Source of the DNA: Caenorhabditis elegans
Taxonomy: Eukaryota > Nematoda > Chromadorea > Rhabditida > Rhabditidae
Length of the DNA: 64,000 nt
Assembly (NCBI RefSeq): GCF_000002985.6
Contig: NC_003279.8
Span: 11,098,001 to 11,162,000, forward strand
Direction: 5' to 3'
A program made the position numbers and the translations under genes. Positions 26,601-36,559 of this stretch are shown piece by piece (position 1 is the first letter of the stretch; each line of letters begins with the position of its first letter). The notes under the pieces were generated by a model. That model was not told the DNA's origin and did not search any database. It was given only the letters and a program-made list of their open reading frames with translations.

Positions 26601-29600
26601 TGCGAAAACCCACTAGGCCACGCGGACATTTATATGAAAAACTTTAGAAAAACTTGACTTTTATCGTTTTATACTCCTTTTTTGCTTTTCTTAAGGTGTT
26701 TTAACAAAAATTTAGGAGGTATTTCCAATTAAAATCATGCTTTTTCAGTAAAAAGCAAAGCCCCCGCCGTTCAATATCATCCATTTTAATCCCAATATTT
26801 GTTTGTATTACCATATGCTTTCACTTATGAATATGCGCGCGCACGCAGACATATGCTCTATTGTTTTGTGTGTTAATCCAATTGACGAGATAGTATGGGC
26901 AAGCGGGGAGACGCAGAGTGAGATAGCTGCACAGTGGGAGTACTGGTACTGAACAGATTGCAAAAGTTCTTTATCATTACAAAAAGTATCCCGAACTACG
27001 AACCATAAACGAAAACTGCGAAAATATCTAATAAAAAATACATTTGGCGAGTTTTCCGAAAAATGTCCGAGTGGCTCAGTTGGATTTCGGACAAAACCCC
27101 CTTTGCGCTCACAACACCGGGGTTCGAGACCACCGAAGTGCAAATAGTTTTTTTATTTTTTGAGGTTATCATCTAACCTATTTAAAATGTGTTCTAGTCT
27201 TTAAATTTGTGGTTTTTTCCCACTTTTTTTTTGAAAACCACCCTCTCTTGAGCCTCTCCCTAAAAGGTGGTGACACCCAATTTACCAAAAGTAGCTCCAA
27301 TTCCGGCTCACTCACTTGTCATTTAGAAACGAGGAGCAGATGGTTTTTAAGGCGAGTGGTTGAGGGGCTAAGGATTGATGATGGTGCAACTGACACCTAA
27401 TTTGGGATTTCGAGAGAGAGAGTAATCCCTCTTACGCTTCACTTGGTTGAGGCTAAACAAACAGCTGTAGTTTGTAGGGAATTTTGAAAAAAAAACAACA
27501 CTGTAGTTTGTAGTCCCTGAGCCTCAACCAACCCGATTTCCGCGCAATAAAGCCCGGAGATGAAGATGAATCGGGGGCTTATGTCATGGAAAACAAGCGG
27601 TCGGCGGGAAAAAAGGAGCCGATGGCTCCGTTTTGTCGCCTTTTTGCATAATGTATTTGAAGTAATAAGCACAATTATGGTGGAAAGTGGTCCGGAAAAT
27701 CACAAAAACAATGGTTGAGGCTCAGGGACTACAAACTACAAATGGGCTGAGCCTCAACCAGGTTTTGGAATTTTTCAGAACCGATACAAATTTTTTTTTT
27801 AATTTGTCTTGAATTTGCATATGTTTTCTTAAATATTAAATCGACACCATATTTGGCTCAGCTGGGATGGATCGAGGATTTCGAGGATTGCGAACTACAA
27901 ACTACAAACTACAAACTATAAACTACAAACTATAAACTACAAACTACAAAAAAACCTCTAATTTCGGAGTGAATATGAAGCATCAATTAAAAAAATATTT
28001 TGTGTAAAAATCCCAGACTACAAACTACAAACTACAAACTAAAAACTAAAAACTACAAACTACAGTTTTTCTGCAAACTTTAATTTCAGAAACTTTTTTT
28101 TTGTTGAAAAAACCTAAATTGTTGAATTTTTTGAAAATCTAAATTTAAACTTTCAAATAATTTTGGAAGAAACAAAATTTAAAATATTATCCAAAAAAAA
28201 AAGAAAAAATTACAATTTCAATTACCCGCCAAAAAATTTAAAACTCAATATTTAATCTTCCCTGCAATTTTTTTTTCGAAATAAAAATTTCAATTTTTTT
28301 TGTCTCAAACTTCAAGAGTACTTGGTTGAGGCTCAGTGACTATAAACTACAAAAGTGACCCCTTGAAATTGTCCTTTTTGGTCCCCTTACTTGCACAAGT
28401 ATCAATTAAAAATCGTGAGGGTTCATCTTGGAGTATGCCCCCCCATCCAGTCCCTTTCAACGTAATTGTATTAGGATCTTGTCCTGTGTTGGTCTCTGGA
28501 GACCCCACCGAGTGACCCTTTAACTGACTGACATCCGGAAAATGTTGACGACGGATGGTGGGTGCTTCAAGATGCAATTTGATTAGCCAACAACCATCAT
28601 CATCTCAAAACTCCAAATTCCAAATCAAAATTGCATCGCAGACAGACGTATGTTGGCCTTGAAACTAGTCAGTATAGTTAGTTACAAAAATTTAAAAAAA
28701 ATTGGTGGCACTGGGGTTCGAACCCTGGAGCTGTGGGTGGTAGCTTTTGCAAAAAACCCACTAGGCCACCGGGACAATTTCTTGAAAAATTCCAGAAAAC
28801 GGATTTCCAGAAGTCTATGCTCCTTGAAACTAGTCAGTATAGTTACCAATAATAAATAAAAAGAATTGGTGGCACGGGGGTTCGAACCCCGGAGCTGAGG
28901 TTGGAAGCTTTTGCAAAAAACCCACTAGGCTACCGGCGCACTTTTTTTTTGAAAATTTTTTGAAAACTCAAAATTTTAAATTTTAAATTTTATTCCCTCC
29001 TATTTTTGTCCACAAAATTAACTTTTTGGAAACTAGGTCACACTACAAACTACAAAACCTACAAAATTTAAGCCAAATTTACTTCTAACCTTCAAGTTTT
29101 CCGCATCCCCCGCTTTTCCTAAATTTTTGGTTGAGGCTGTCCTCCTACAAACTACAAATTCCTAAATTTCCCTTTTCCAAAAGAAGTAATGATGATTGAT
29201 GACACGTGGCACCCCGCCCCGACCCTCCGCAACGGACACCTAATTTAGATCAATGAGGTCCGAGCAGGTGGCCCTAACGTGATTGACGGGGAGACTACAA
29301 ACTACAATGTTTGCACAGCCTCAACCAAGTGTTGATTAATATGCACAATTTTTGAATACTGGGATTTGATTGGAATTTTTTTTGATTTCAAAAAAAATTT
29401 TTTTTTTGAATTTTTAAAAGAAAATTTCCAAAATTTTTAGAGGTCTATATGCTTGTGAACTATTAGTATAGCATTTAACAACAAAAAAAAATTCGTGGCA
29501 TGGGGGCTCGAATCCCGGAGCTGTAAGTGGTAACTTTTACCAAAACCCACTAGGCCACGCGGGCACTTCTTTGAAAAATTCGGGAAACTTGTTTTCAGGC

Positions 29601-32600
29601 TTTTATCTAATATTATATGAGCAGTATAGAATTTAACAACAAAATAAAAGAAAGTTCAGGGCAGTGGGGCTCGAACCCCGGAGCTGTAAGCGCACCGCTC
29701 CTGCAAAAACCCACTAGGCCACCGGTGCATTTTTTGATATTTTTAATGTAAATTCGAAATTTTCAGTTTTTCTTGACATTTCTTGTAATATTTTCAAAAA
29801 CTCACTACTCTGCAATCCATTAATAGGCACAGTTGCGATGATGGAACTAGTTTTTTCGTAGTTTAATGGCTTCAAAAGGTGAATTTTCCCGTCATCGTCG
29901 ATTTTTAGCCATTCCTTGGCAACATTGATCTCTCCAATTGTTTCACCAGCAAACAAAGGAATTTTCTGACAAAAAAACTTAAGTTGGTTGAGGCTCACAG
30001 GCTACAAACTACACATATTTTCAAGCTTGGAGCAAAATTCGAAAAATTAAAATTTTTAATGGTCCATAAAAACTTGGTTGAGATCTAAACTAAAAGCTAC
30101 AGATTACAGGCTACAGACTACGGGCTACAAACTACAAATTACAAGTTTTTTGCTTTTGAAAAATCCCTAGGCTTTGAGCAATACCAAACTAATGGCAGTG
30201 CTTGAAAAATGAGTTGAGGCACTTACTACAAAAATCAGCAAAAACTATAAAATACTAACTACAAACTACAAACTACATAAACTACAAATTACAAACTATA
30301 AACAAAAATGCGTTAAAATTTCAAATTAGGGGATTTGAGATACACCAACTACTTTTTCAGCAATTGTTCTAATATTTGGTTGAGGCACACAGACCACAAA
30401 CTACAAAAGCTACAAACTACACATACCATATCCTTCTTCTCAATGTCCTCCATAGTCGTATTCTCCGGAATTCGAAATACAATATCATCCAGATGCCGCC
30501 GCGAACGTGATGATGTCATCGGCTCCAGCTTCTGCTCTTTTTTCACCGAAATCTCGAGCCAAGCATCGGATCTTTGTTTTTTCTGGTTTCGGGCGACCAC
30601 GTGGATATGGTAGGTACCGTAACCTACTGGGAGTACGGTAGAAACTCGGCCAGAGAATTGATCAATTTTGAAAAATCGGGATGGCTCTTCAAGGTGAAAG
30701 AGGAGGGGCTCCGAGAGGTTTCTGCAAAAAAGAGATGTTGTAGTTTGTAGTGTAGACTGCAGACTACACGTTTTGAGTGAGGCTATAAAATTGTGTAGTT
30801 TGTAGTTTGTAGCCTACCTTTTTTCCACGTCAAACACCGTTGAATTGGCCGGAATTGCAGATGCGAACTTTGCGATCGATTTTTTGGATTTCAGCAGAAA
30901 ATGCACATCTCCAGAGTCGATAACGTCAATGATCACTTTGGTTTGGGCAATCTGAAATTATAAAAATCGATATTTTTTAAGTTTTAACACTACAAACTAC
31001 AAAAAAGTTTAGCCTCAGGTAAAGTTCGAGGCCAAACATTTGGTTGAGGCTAAACTAAAATTGTAGTTTGTAGTGTAAGGTTTGTTTGTAGTCGACAAAG
31101 TGTTGAACTACAAACTACAAACTACAAATTATAACCTACAAACTACAAACATCCTACTTGTAAGCCATATCCCCTTCCCATTTCACCTGGCTCCTCAATG
31201 CAAATTTTCGGTTTGTAGTTGTAGTTTTTATTTTGTAGTTTATAGCTTAATGTTTGCAGTTTGTAGTCCACAAATTTTCAAGTATTTAAATACTACAAAC
31301 TACATTATTTTCGACACTTGCCATTTCCCCTGTCTTCTCTGTAAATGCTCCGAGAAAAATAACGTGGCGCGTGATGTCATCCTCCTCAAGCTTCTGCTTC
31401 ATCATCACAATATCGACTGATTTTCCACGTGTCATCACGGAAAACGGACTGCTGTATTTACTGATTTTATCGATTTTCGAAATTGGAGAAATCACGAAAT
31501 TTTTCCGATTCCTAACTGTAATCGGCTTCGAGAAAACTACAGTACTCCCGGGCTGCTGTGACGTGTATACGGTAGCATGGTATACGGTAGATAGAAAAGT
31601 TGCCGGCTGCTGGGATGTACCACGTGGATCTACATAGACGTGGAGAGTTACCAGGCGTTGGAAATTTTGCTCTTTTACGTTCAAAAATAGTTCGAAGAGC
31701 TCTCCGTGGAATTGGGTTACGGTAGTGTTGGTGATTATCTGAAATTTTTATAGTTTAGTGAGGCTAGGAGACTACAAACTACAAATATCCCGTCAAAAAA
31801 CTGCCTCGAAAAATTTGAATTTCCACCTAAAACTTTTTTCAGAAAATTTGAATTTCCCGCCAAAATGTATTTTTCAGAAAATTTGAATTTCTCGCCAAAA
31901 AGTGTGTTTTTTTGAATAAAATTTGAATTTCCCGTCAAAACAATTTCCAAAAATTTAAATTTGAATTTCCCGCCAAAAAGTATTTTCTCAGAAATTTAGA
32001 ATTTCCCTCCAAATTTTCTGAAAAATCAAATTTTGAATTTCGCGCCAGAATTGTTTTCTCAGAAAATTTGAATTTCGCGCCAAAATTTCCGCAAGACTTT
32101 TCTGCAATAAAATTACGAAATTTTAAAATTTTGAATTTCGCGCCAGGCTCATGGACACTACAAACTACACAAATACCTTACCCTGTACCCATCCTCCACT
32201 TCAAAATTTGTGCTAAAAATCGATGGCTGCAACGTGGCGATTTCCGAGTCGCCGATGAGATTTTGAAATTGAAGATCACTGATTAGCCATCCGGGCGGCG
32301 CATTTGACGGCAGTTTCAGCAGGGTTTTTGCCTGATAATTAAAAAATGAATTAGAGTAGACTACAAACTACAACACTCTGTGAGCCTCACTCAAGCTGAA
32401 AACTGGTCCAAAACGCTCCGTTTTTTCAAAATTTTTTTCTGAAAAAATTCCCCATTTCCGAATTCACTGCTCATTTCGCTAAATTTCATGAAAATTCGAA
32501 TGCGTACCCAGGGAGTGCGAGTCATAATTCATGTCATTTGATATATTTGTTCGAGTTTTGGTGAATGAATTTATGGGCTCCGGCAGGGGGATGCATGTTG

Positions 32601-34352
32601 ACACCCCACGTATTCAATTTGTAACTTATAGTTACTATGTATGTGTTGAATTACATGGTTGAGGCTCGGAGGCTCAAAGACTACAAACTACAAAGTTAGG
32701 ATATTTTAAGAAAAAAAGTTGTAGTTTGTAGTTTGTGAGCCTCAACCATTAATAATTTTTGAAATTTAAAAAATTGGTTGAGGTTTGTGTAGTTTGGGTA
32801 GTTGAGATAAAAACTACAATTTGATTTTTTTAGGTCTGTTAGCTTGTAGTTTGTAGTTTGTAGTTTGTAGTTTGTAGTTTGTAGAGTGTAGTTTGTAGTT
32901 TGTTGTTTGTAGTTTGTAGTTTGTAGTTAGCAGTGGTTGAGGCTAAAAAGCTACTTTGTTATATCAAAGATTTCATGTTTTATGTTTTATGGAATTTTTT
33001 CCACCAGCTTGTTTATTTTTTCAAATTTTGGTTAAGGCTTTGACCATGAAAACCACAAACTACAAACTACAAACTACAATGTTCTCTGTAATCATTTTTC
33101 ACTAAAAAATAAATAAAAATACAACTTTCAACCGGTTTTCATTATTAAATTTGCATTACAGAACGATCATTTCAGATGCAATTGAAAATTGAAATTTTTT
33201 GGTTGAGGCTCACAGACTACAAACTACAACTTCCCCAAGCCTCAACCAAATTCAAAATTTCTTAAAAATTCTAATTTTTAGAATTTTTTTCCAGTTTTTT
33301 GTTTTTTTAAAACGTATAGAATTTAACTGGGTCCGCTATTTTCTACAACATGCTCCATGAGCCTCAACCAAAAGTCCCTTCAAATCAGTGCTCAGCTTCA
33401 TGTCGACCGCCCATGTCCTGGAGGGGTGCGGAAGCCCTGTGGCAACAAGAGATGGGGATCATAAAGGACCCTTTAGACTACTACTGGTTACTATGTGTTC
33501 AATTGAAAACGGGGGTACACCCCTCATAAACATATGCTTACACACACACACACACACTTTTTCCCGCACACCTGCGTCTCTCACTCTCTCTCTTTCTATG
33601 CTGCTGAGCCACACTTGGATGTGCTCTTGGAGTACACCGGAAATTGAATAAAGGGTACATGAGCAGTTGTGGCTTAGGGACACTACAAACTACAACATTT
33701 CCAGCCCAGAATTATTTATTGAAAAAACGAAAAAAAATTTTGGAGGCAAATTTGGAATTTTTCGTGGAAATTATCGAAAAATTAAAATTCAAATTTTGTG
33801 AAAATAGTCGTTTTTTTGAGACTACAAACTACAAACTACAGAATTTAAAGTTTTCTTGAAGCTTAGTGAAACTACAAACTACAAATTTACCCTCAGCTGT
33901 GAAATTGTTTTTGATGGGAATTGCTAAATTAACTAAGAAAGTTGAGTTCCTAAATATAATCGAAGTTTTCTTAGGACTACAAACTACAACCTATAAACTA
34001 CAAACTACAAAAATCCCATATTCTCAACCATTGTTTCAAAAATGTTAGATAAAAATGCTAACTAGTCTGAAAAAGTAAAGTTTTTTTTCCGTAACTACAA
34101 ACTACAAATTGGAACTACAAACTACAACAATTTTTGAAATAAAACGCACTAGTGGAAAAATTAAAATTTAAAATTCAATTTTGCTGAAAAATTGTTGGAA
34201 ATTTTGATTTTCGTGACAAATGTGAAGTAAATTTTGTGTCAATTAGTATCGAAATTTTAAAAATTTTTTGATGATTTTTCCAAATTTTTTGTGCCTTGCC
34301 GTCCTCCGCCAATCCTCAACCAGTTACATCCATTAGGCGATTTCATTTCCAT

Positions 34353-34383
<31 letters not shown>

Positions 34384-36559
34384 CTCTCTACTCTAAAAAC
34401 ATTAACAACTAAATAAATATACACAATGGAATGTGTTACATTATGCCCCCCATATCCATTTGGGGCTACCCCCCTCCCTATCCGCCAATAAATGAAAAAC
34501 AAGAAGCAGGGAAAGGCAGATGGTATTAACACAGGAGGATAGGCTCTGTCTCGTGTCCAGATGTGCGAAAAGCTGAGTAATCCCGGCGTGTAAATCATCT
34601 CTCTGTGTTGGGTGAGGCTACAAACAACAGGATATGGCACAGAGTTATGGTGCACCCTAAACAGTTTTTTTTTTTTGGTTTTTAGGTGAAAACTTTGAGT
34701 TAGATGTGTTCGATATTGCTAGAAATTGATAAAATTCAGAATTTTTAAATTTTGGTGAGGCTCACTGACTACAAACTACAAAATACAAACTACAAACTAG
34801 CACTGTTTTTACTGGGGTTATTATCTAAAGGTTTTTCTCCAGATTTTGCAATTTTTCATAATTGTTTTTTTAGAATTTTGGGACCAAATTTGAAGCTATC
34901 ACTATATTTTGGGAAAAATTGGGTGAGACCGACAGACTACAAACTACAAACTTCAAACTACAAACTAAGGCTTAACACAGTTTTACTGGAGTTATTAACT
35001 AAAGGTTTTTCTCCAGATTTAGCAATTTTTCAAAATTGTTTTTTTAGAATTTCGGGACCAAATTTGAAGCTATCATTAAATTTTGGGAAAAAAATTGGGC
35101 GTGGCCGACAGACTACAAACTACAAACTACACAAATATTGCCCCTCTAACATGTGTGTGTGTGTTTTCCAGATTTTCAGATTTTTACTCGGACCAATTTT
35201 TTTCGGAATTTCGGAAGCTTCAATTTAAAATAAGGTTTTGGGTAAGACTGCCAGACTACAAACTACATACTACAAACTACAAACTACAAAATCCCCAGAA
35301 CCTCTCAACCAAGTAAAAAACTCCTACACAACTTGAAAAATGTTTCAAAAAAATTTGAAATTCATGGGAATTTTTTCGCATTTCTTACATTTCTTACATC
35401 TTCCGTGCCAGTTTTTGACAATTTGTCATTCATTTTTCAAATTTTTGACAGGGACGCCAGTACACTACAAACTACAAAGTCCCCTTGAGCCTCACCAAAA
35501 AAAAATTACATTCTCATTTACATGCCGGACATCTGCCGTCATTCCCAGCGGCACTTTTTTGCGCATTTGACCTATTAGCTGGTCTCCGTCCCTCCACTGG
35601 ACATATCATATCGAAAGTGGCGTAAATTGTACGCTTTTTTTCCGGATAGATGAGACCGATGGATGCGATAATCGGAAATGGGAAAGGCGAAACGGGCAAT
35701 GTTGCGTGAAGCTATTCGAAAAGAAAAAAGACTAGAAACTACACAAATTCCTAAGCCTCACCCAAGCTGTCAGACTACAAACTAAAATTCTTCCACTACA
35801 AACTAGAAAATGTTCAGCCTCAACTGAATATCGGTAGTTGATTGATTTACTCGGAGACTTGAAACGTCAAGAATTGAATTTTGAGGGGGCAGATAGCTCA
35901 GTCGGTAGTGGTGGCCGCTAGCAGTCTGGAGGTCACGAGTTCAAGTCCGGCCTCACCCACTAGGTTCACCCAGCCTCTATTGGGAAGTGGAGCAATCCAC
36001 GACTGGATTATCGGCCACAGTCCCCGGCTAGGACGTGGCTTAAATTACAGCCCAGAGGGATCACCACCAGGCAGTGTACCTGAATCCCAGATCCGCAGTG
36101 CATAGCACTTGAAGAACGGATCGTCCTTTAATCCTTTTTAAAAATACAATCTTTAGACTACAAACTACAATTCTTATACTACAAACTACAATCTAAAAAC
36201 TACAAACTACAATTTAAAAACTACAAACTGCAATATTAAGACTAAAAAATACAACATTTAAATTACAAATGCAAAACATTACTTCAAACTACAGTAGCTG
36301 CCAAATTTCATATTCTATAGGGGAAGCTGAGAAGATATGAAATTTAAGACTACAAACTACAATGTACACTACAAACTACAGTGTAGTCTGTAGCGTAATA
36401 GTTGTAGTTTGTAGTCGAAAGATTATAGCCTTGAATAGCCCAAATTTTGAAGTGAATTTTCAGATTTTTTTTTTCAAAATTTTCAAAAAAAATTGGAATA
36501 CTTACCAAAACTTCGTCCAAATTCGAAATGAGTAATATTAATAAAATGTTCCAACTCAT
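14643..36559 (-). CDS. Large cadherin-repeat cell-adhesion protein (3' end outside the visible exons)
   Basis: This gene encodes a secreted or type I membrane cadherin, which would mediate calcium-dependent cell contact. Exons, 5' to 3': 36559-36506, 35711-35522, 33436-33369 (tentative), 32331-32182, 31738-31304, 30951-30818, 30721-30427, 29965-29806, 25077-24886, 24687-24447, 23571-23225, 22323-22001, 21458-21173, 21123-20873, 20013-19309, 19257-19118, 17702-17437, 17401-17258, 17187-16682, 16235-16151, 16102-15945, 15899-15753, 14837-14643. I checked reading phase at every junction and it is consistent, giving about 1,824 codons. The start is a signal peptide (MSWNILLILLISNLDEVL). Repeat linkers with cadherin calcium motifs include DDVNDNVPTF, EDVNNNKPEF, VDINDNSPQF, RDVNDVVPQF, NDVNDNAPSF, EDVNDNAPQF, RDINDNSPIF and TDMNDNAPFF, implying about a dozen repeats. 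The N-terminal ~450 residues are divergent. The last exon stops inside a repeat at a GTATGT donor, and no transmembrane or cytoplasmic part is securely seen. Family membership is certain; the orthologue is not assigned. Confidence 0.93.
15065..15700. repeat. CCGGCAAAT satellite block 10 in a cadherin intron
   Basis: About 15 units. In the second half a 110-bp higher-order unit (GTAGTTTGCCCATTTGCCGA) is repeated. Ends 53 bp before cadherin exon 15753. Confidence 0.9.
17746..17895. repeat. 150-bp inverted repeat in a cadherin intron
   Basis: Ends ATGGGGCTTTCAAGTAGTGT and ACACTACTTGAATAGCCCCA are inverted copies. TGACGTCATAAATG lies inside. Probably a small non-autonomous element related to the one at 4363. 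Confidence 0.75.
18010..18370. repeat. GGCGGGAAATTCAAATTT minisatellite
   Basis: Inverse orientation of the array at 31795, adjoining the palindrome at 18392. Its left end carries TCGTGGTGAGACCC, as does the array at 51475. Confidence 0.8.
18392..19103. repeat. 710-bp palindrome ending 15 bp from a cadherin exon
   Basis: Left end TTAAAGGTGAAGTAGCGTCA, right end its complement (TGACGCTACTCCACCTTTAA). Arms stay matched to a centre near 18750. The right end lies within 15 bp of exon 19118-19257. A relative is at 54031. Confidence 0.88.
20329..20600. repeat. CTACAAA tracts
   Basis: Two tracts, 20329-20405 and 20515-20600, separated by AT-rich sequence; variant units include CTAAAAA and CTATAAA. 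Confidence 0.85.
21495..21975. repeat. CCGGCAAAT satellite block 11 in a cadherin intron
   Basis: About 12 units of TTGCCGATTTGCCGAAAATT; the block stops some 25 bp from the donor of exon 22001-22323. Confidence 0.9.
22589..23160. repeat. Dense CTACAAA tracts next to cadherin exon 23225-23571
   Basis: Tracts at 22589-22640, 22733-22822, 22896-22945 and 23055-23160. The last has over a dozen perfect heptamers and ends about 65 bp from the exon. Confidence 0.88.
25761..26094 (+). CDS. Small secreted protein, 92 aa, nested in a cadherin intron
   Basis: Two exons, 25761-25931 and 25987-26094, are separated by a 55-nt intron (GTAAAC...TTTTCCAG) that itself holds CTACAAA repeats. The protein starts MRYYFLILLIISTILITLTV, a clear signal peptide, followed by a charged stretch (KSKNSEKSDDEE) and a Gly/His segment, ending DDPNFE. 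It has no cysteines after the signal and no domain I recognise. A TTTTCAG at 25735-25741 just before the ATG could be a trans-splice acceptor, and AATAAA lies a few bases after the stop. It is on the opposite strand to the host gene, inside the 4.7-kb intron between cadherin exons at 29806 and 25077. It could be a peptide precursor, but there are no dibasic-bounded repeats to show it. Confidence 0.72.
26228..26297 (-). repeat. tRNA-like module copy 1
   Basis: Reading leftward it starts GTCCGCG, has an A box (TGGCCTAGTGG) and, about 35 nt on, a B box inside CCGGGGTTCGAACCC. It looks like a tRNA-derived pol III unit. First of three copies about 165 bp apart in the large cadherin intron. Confidence 0.65.
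26396..26462 (-). repeat. tRNA-like module copy 2
   Basis: Same A box (TGGCCTAGTGG); the B box is GGGGTTCGAGTCC, matching the consensus. Separated from copy 1 by a spacer containing ATGGATTTCCAGATGTCTA, which recurs between copies. Confidence 0.65.
26560..26627 (-). repeat. tRNA-like module copy 3
   Basis: Starts GTCCGCGTGGCCTAGTGGG and carries a perfect B box within CCGGGGTTCGAACCCCC. Spacing of 165 bp to copy 2 equals that between copies 1 and 2, so the unit repeated is module plus spacer. Confidence 0.65.
27064..27135 (+). repeat. tRNA-like module, plus strand (Ser/Leu-type resemblance)
   Basis: Starts GTCCGAGTGGCTCAGTTGG, which fits an A box, and has the B box GGGGTTCGAGACC. It differs from the other copies in orientation and in its A box, so it may be an older tRNA-like relic. 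No acceptor stem of full length forms. Confidence 0.5.
27893..28066. repeat. CTACAAA tracts
   Basis: Tracts at 27893-27955 and 28014-28066 in the large cadherin intron. Confidence 0.85.
28703..28775 (-). repeat. tRNA-like module copy 4
   Basis: A box TGGCCTAGTGG and B box AGGGTTCGAACCC. The ends GGTGGC and GCCACC are complementary, so the unit can close into a stem. Paired with the next copy at a 166-bp spacing. Confidence 0.65.
28868..28941 (-). repeat. tRNA-like module copy 5
   Basis: A box TAGCCTAGTGG, B box GGGGTTCGAACCC. Ends with GCCACC like the previous copy. The spacer (CCAGAAGTCTATGCTCCTTG) matches the spacer between other copies. Confidence 0.65.
29494..29566 (-). repeat. tRNA-like module copy 6
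   Basis: Starts GTGCCCGCGTGGCCTAGTGG; B box GGGATTCGAGCCC. Ends CGTGGC and GCCACG are perfectly complementary. Paired with the next copy 163 bp away. Confidence 0.6.
29657..29729 (-). repeat. tRNA-like module copy 7
   Basis: A box TGGCCTAGTGG and B box GGGGTTCGAGCCC, ending 77 bp before the next cadherin exon (29806-29965). Confidence 0.6.
31795..32150. repeat. GAATTTCCCGCCAAAA minisatellite
   Basis: About nine units of AGAAAATTTGAATTTCCCGCC spaced near 40 bp in a cadherin intron. Related arrays, some inverted, lie at 18010-18370, 47930-48200 and 51475-51600. Confidence 0.82.
32840..32935. repeat. TTTGTAG tract, inverted orientation
   Basis: About a dozen GTAGTTTGTAGTTTGTAG units, opposite to most tracts in the domain. 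Confidence 0.88.
33369..33436 (-). other. Tentative small cadherin exon
   Basis: The exon at 35711-35522 ends in phase 1, while the exon at 32331-32182 must start in phase 0, so something is missing between them. This 68-bp segment lies between a TTGCCACAG acceptor and a GTTGAG donor, is open in the needed frame, and restores phase exactly. It is richer in GC than the surrounding DNA. The donor is part of a GGTTGAGGCTC repeat, which weakens the call. Another unseen exon could do the same job. Confidence 0.35.
35883..36130 (+). mobile_element. tRNA-related SINE
   Basis: Head region has an A box (TAGCTCAGTCGG) and a B box (GAGTTCAAGTCCGG) about 40 nt apart, as in a tRNA-derived promoter. A roughly 180-bp unrelated body follows, including GGCTAGGACGTGGCTTAAAT, and the element ends at a T/A-rich tail. 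It lies in the first cadherin intron, antisense to that gene. Confidence 0.65.

Noticed and set aside
28347..28577. Minus-strand ORF in the large cadherin intron that might be an extra exon
   Set aside because: The exons on either side already join in phase, no cadherin motif is present, and the acceptor is unclear.
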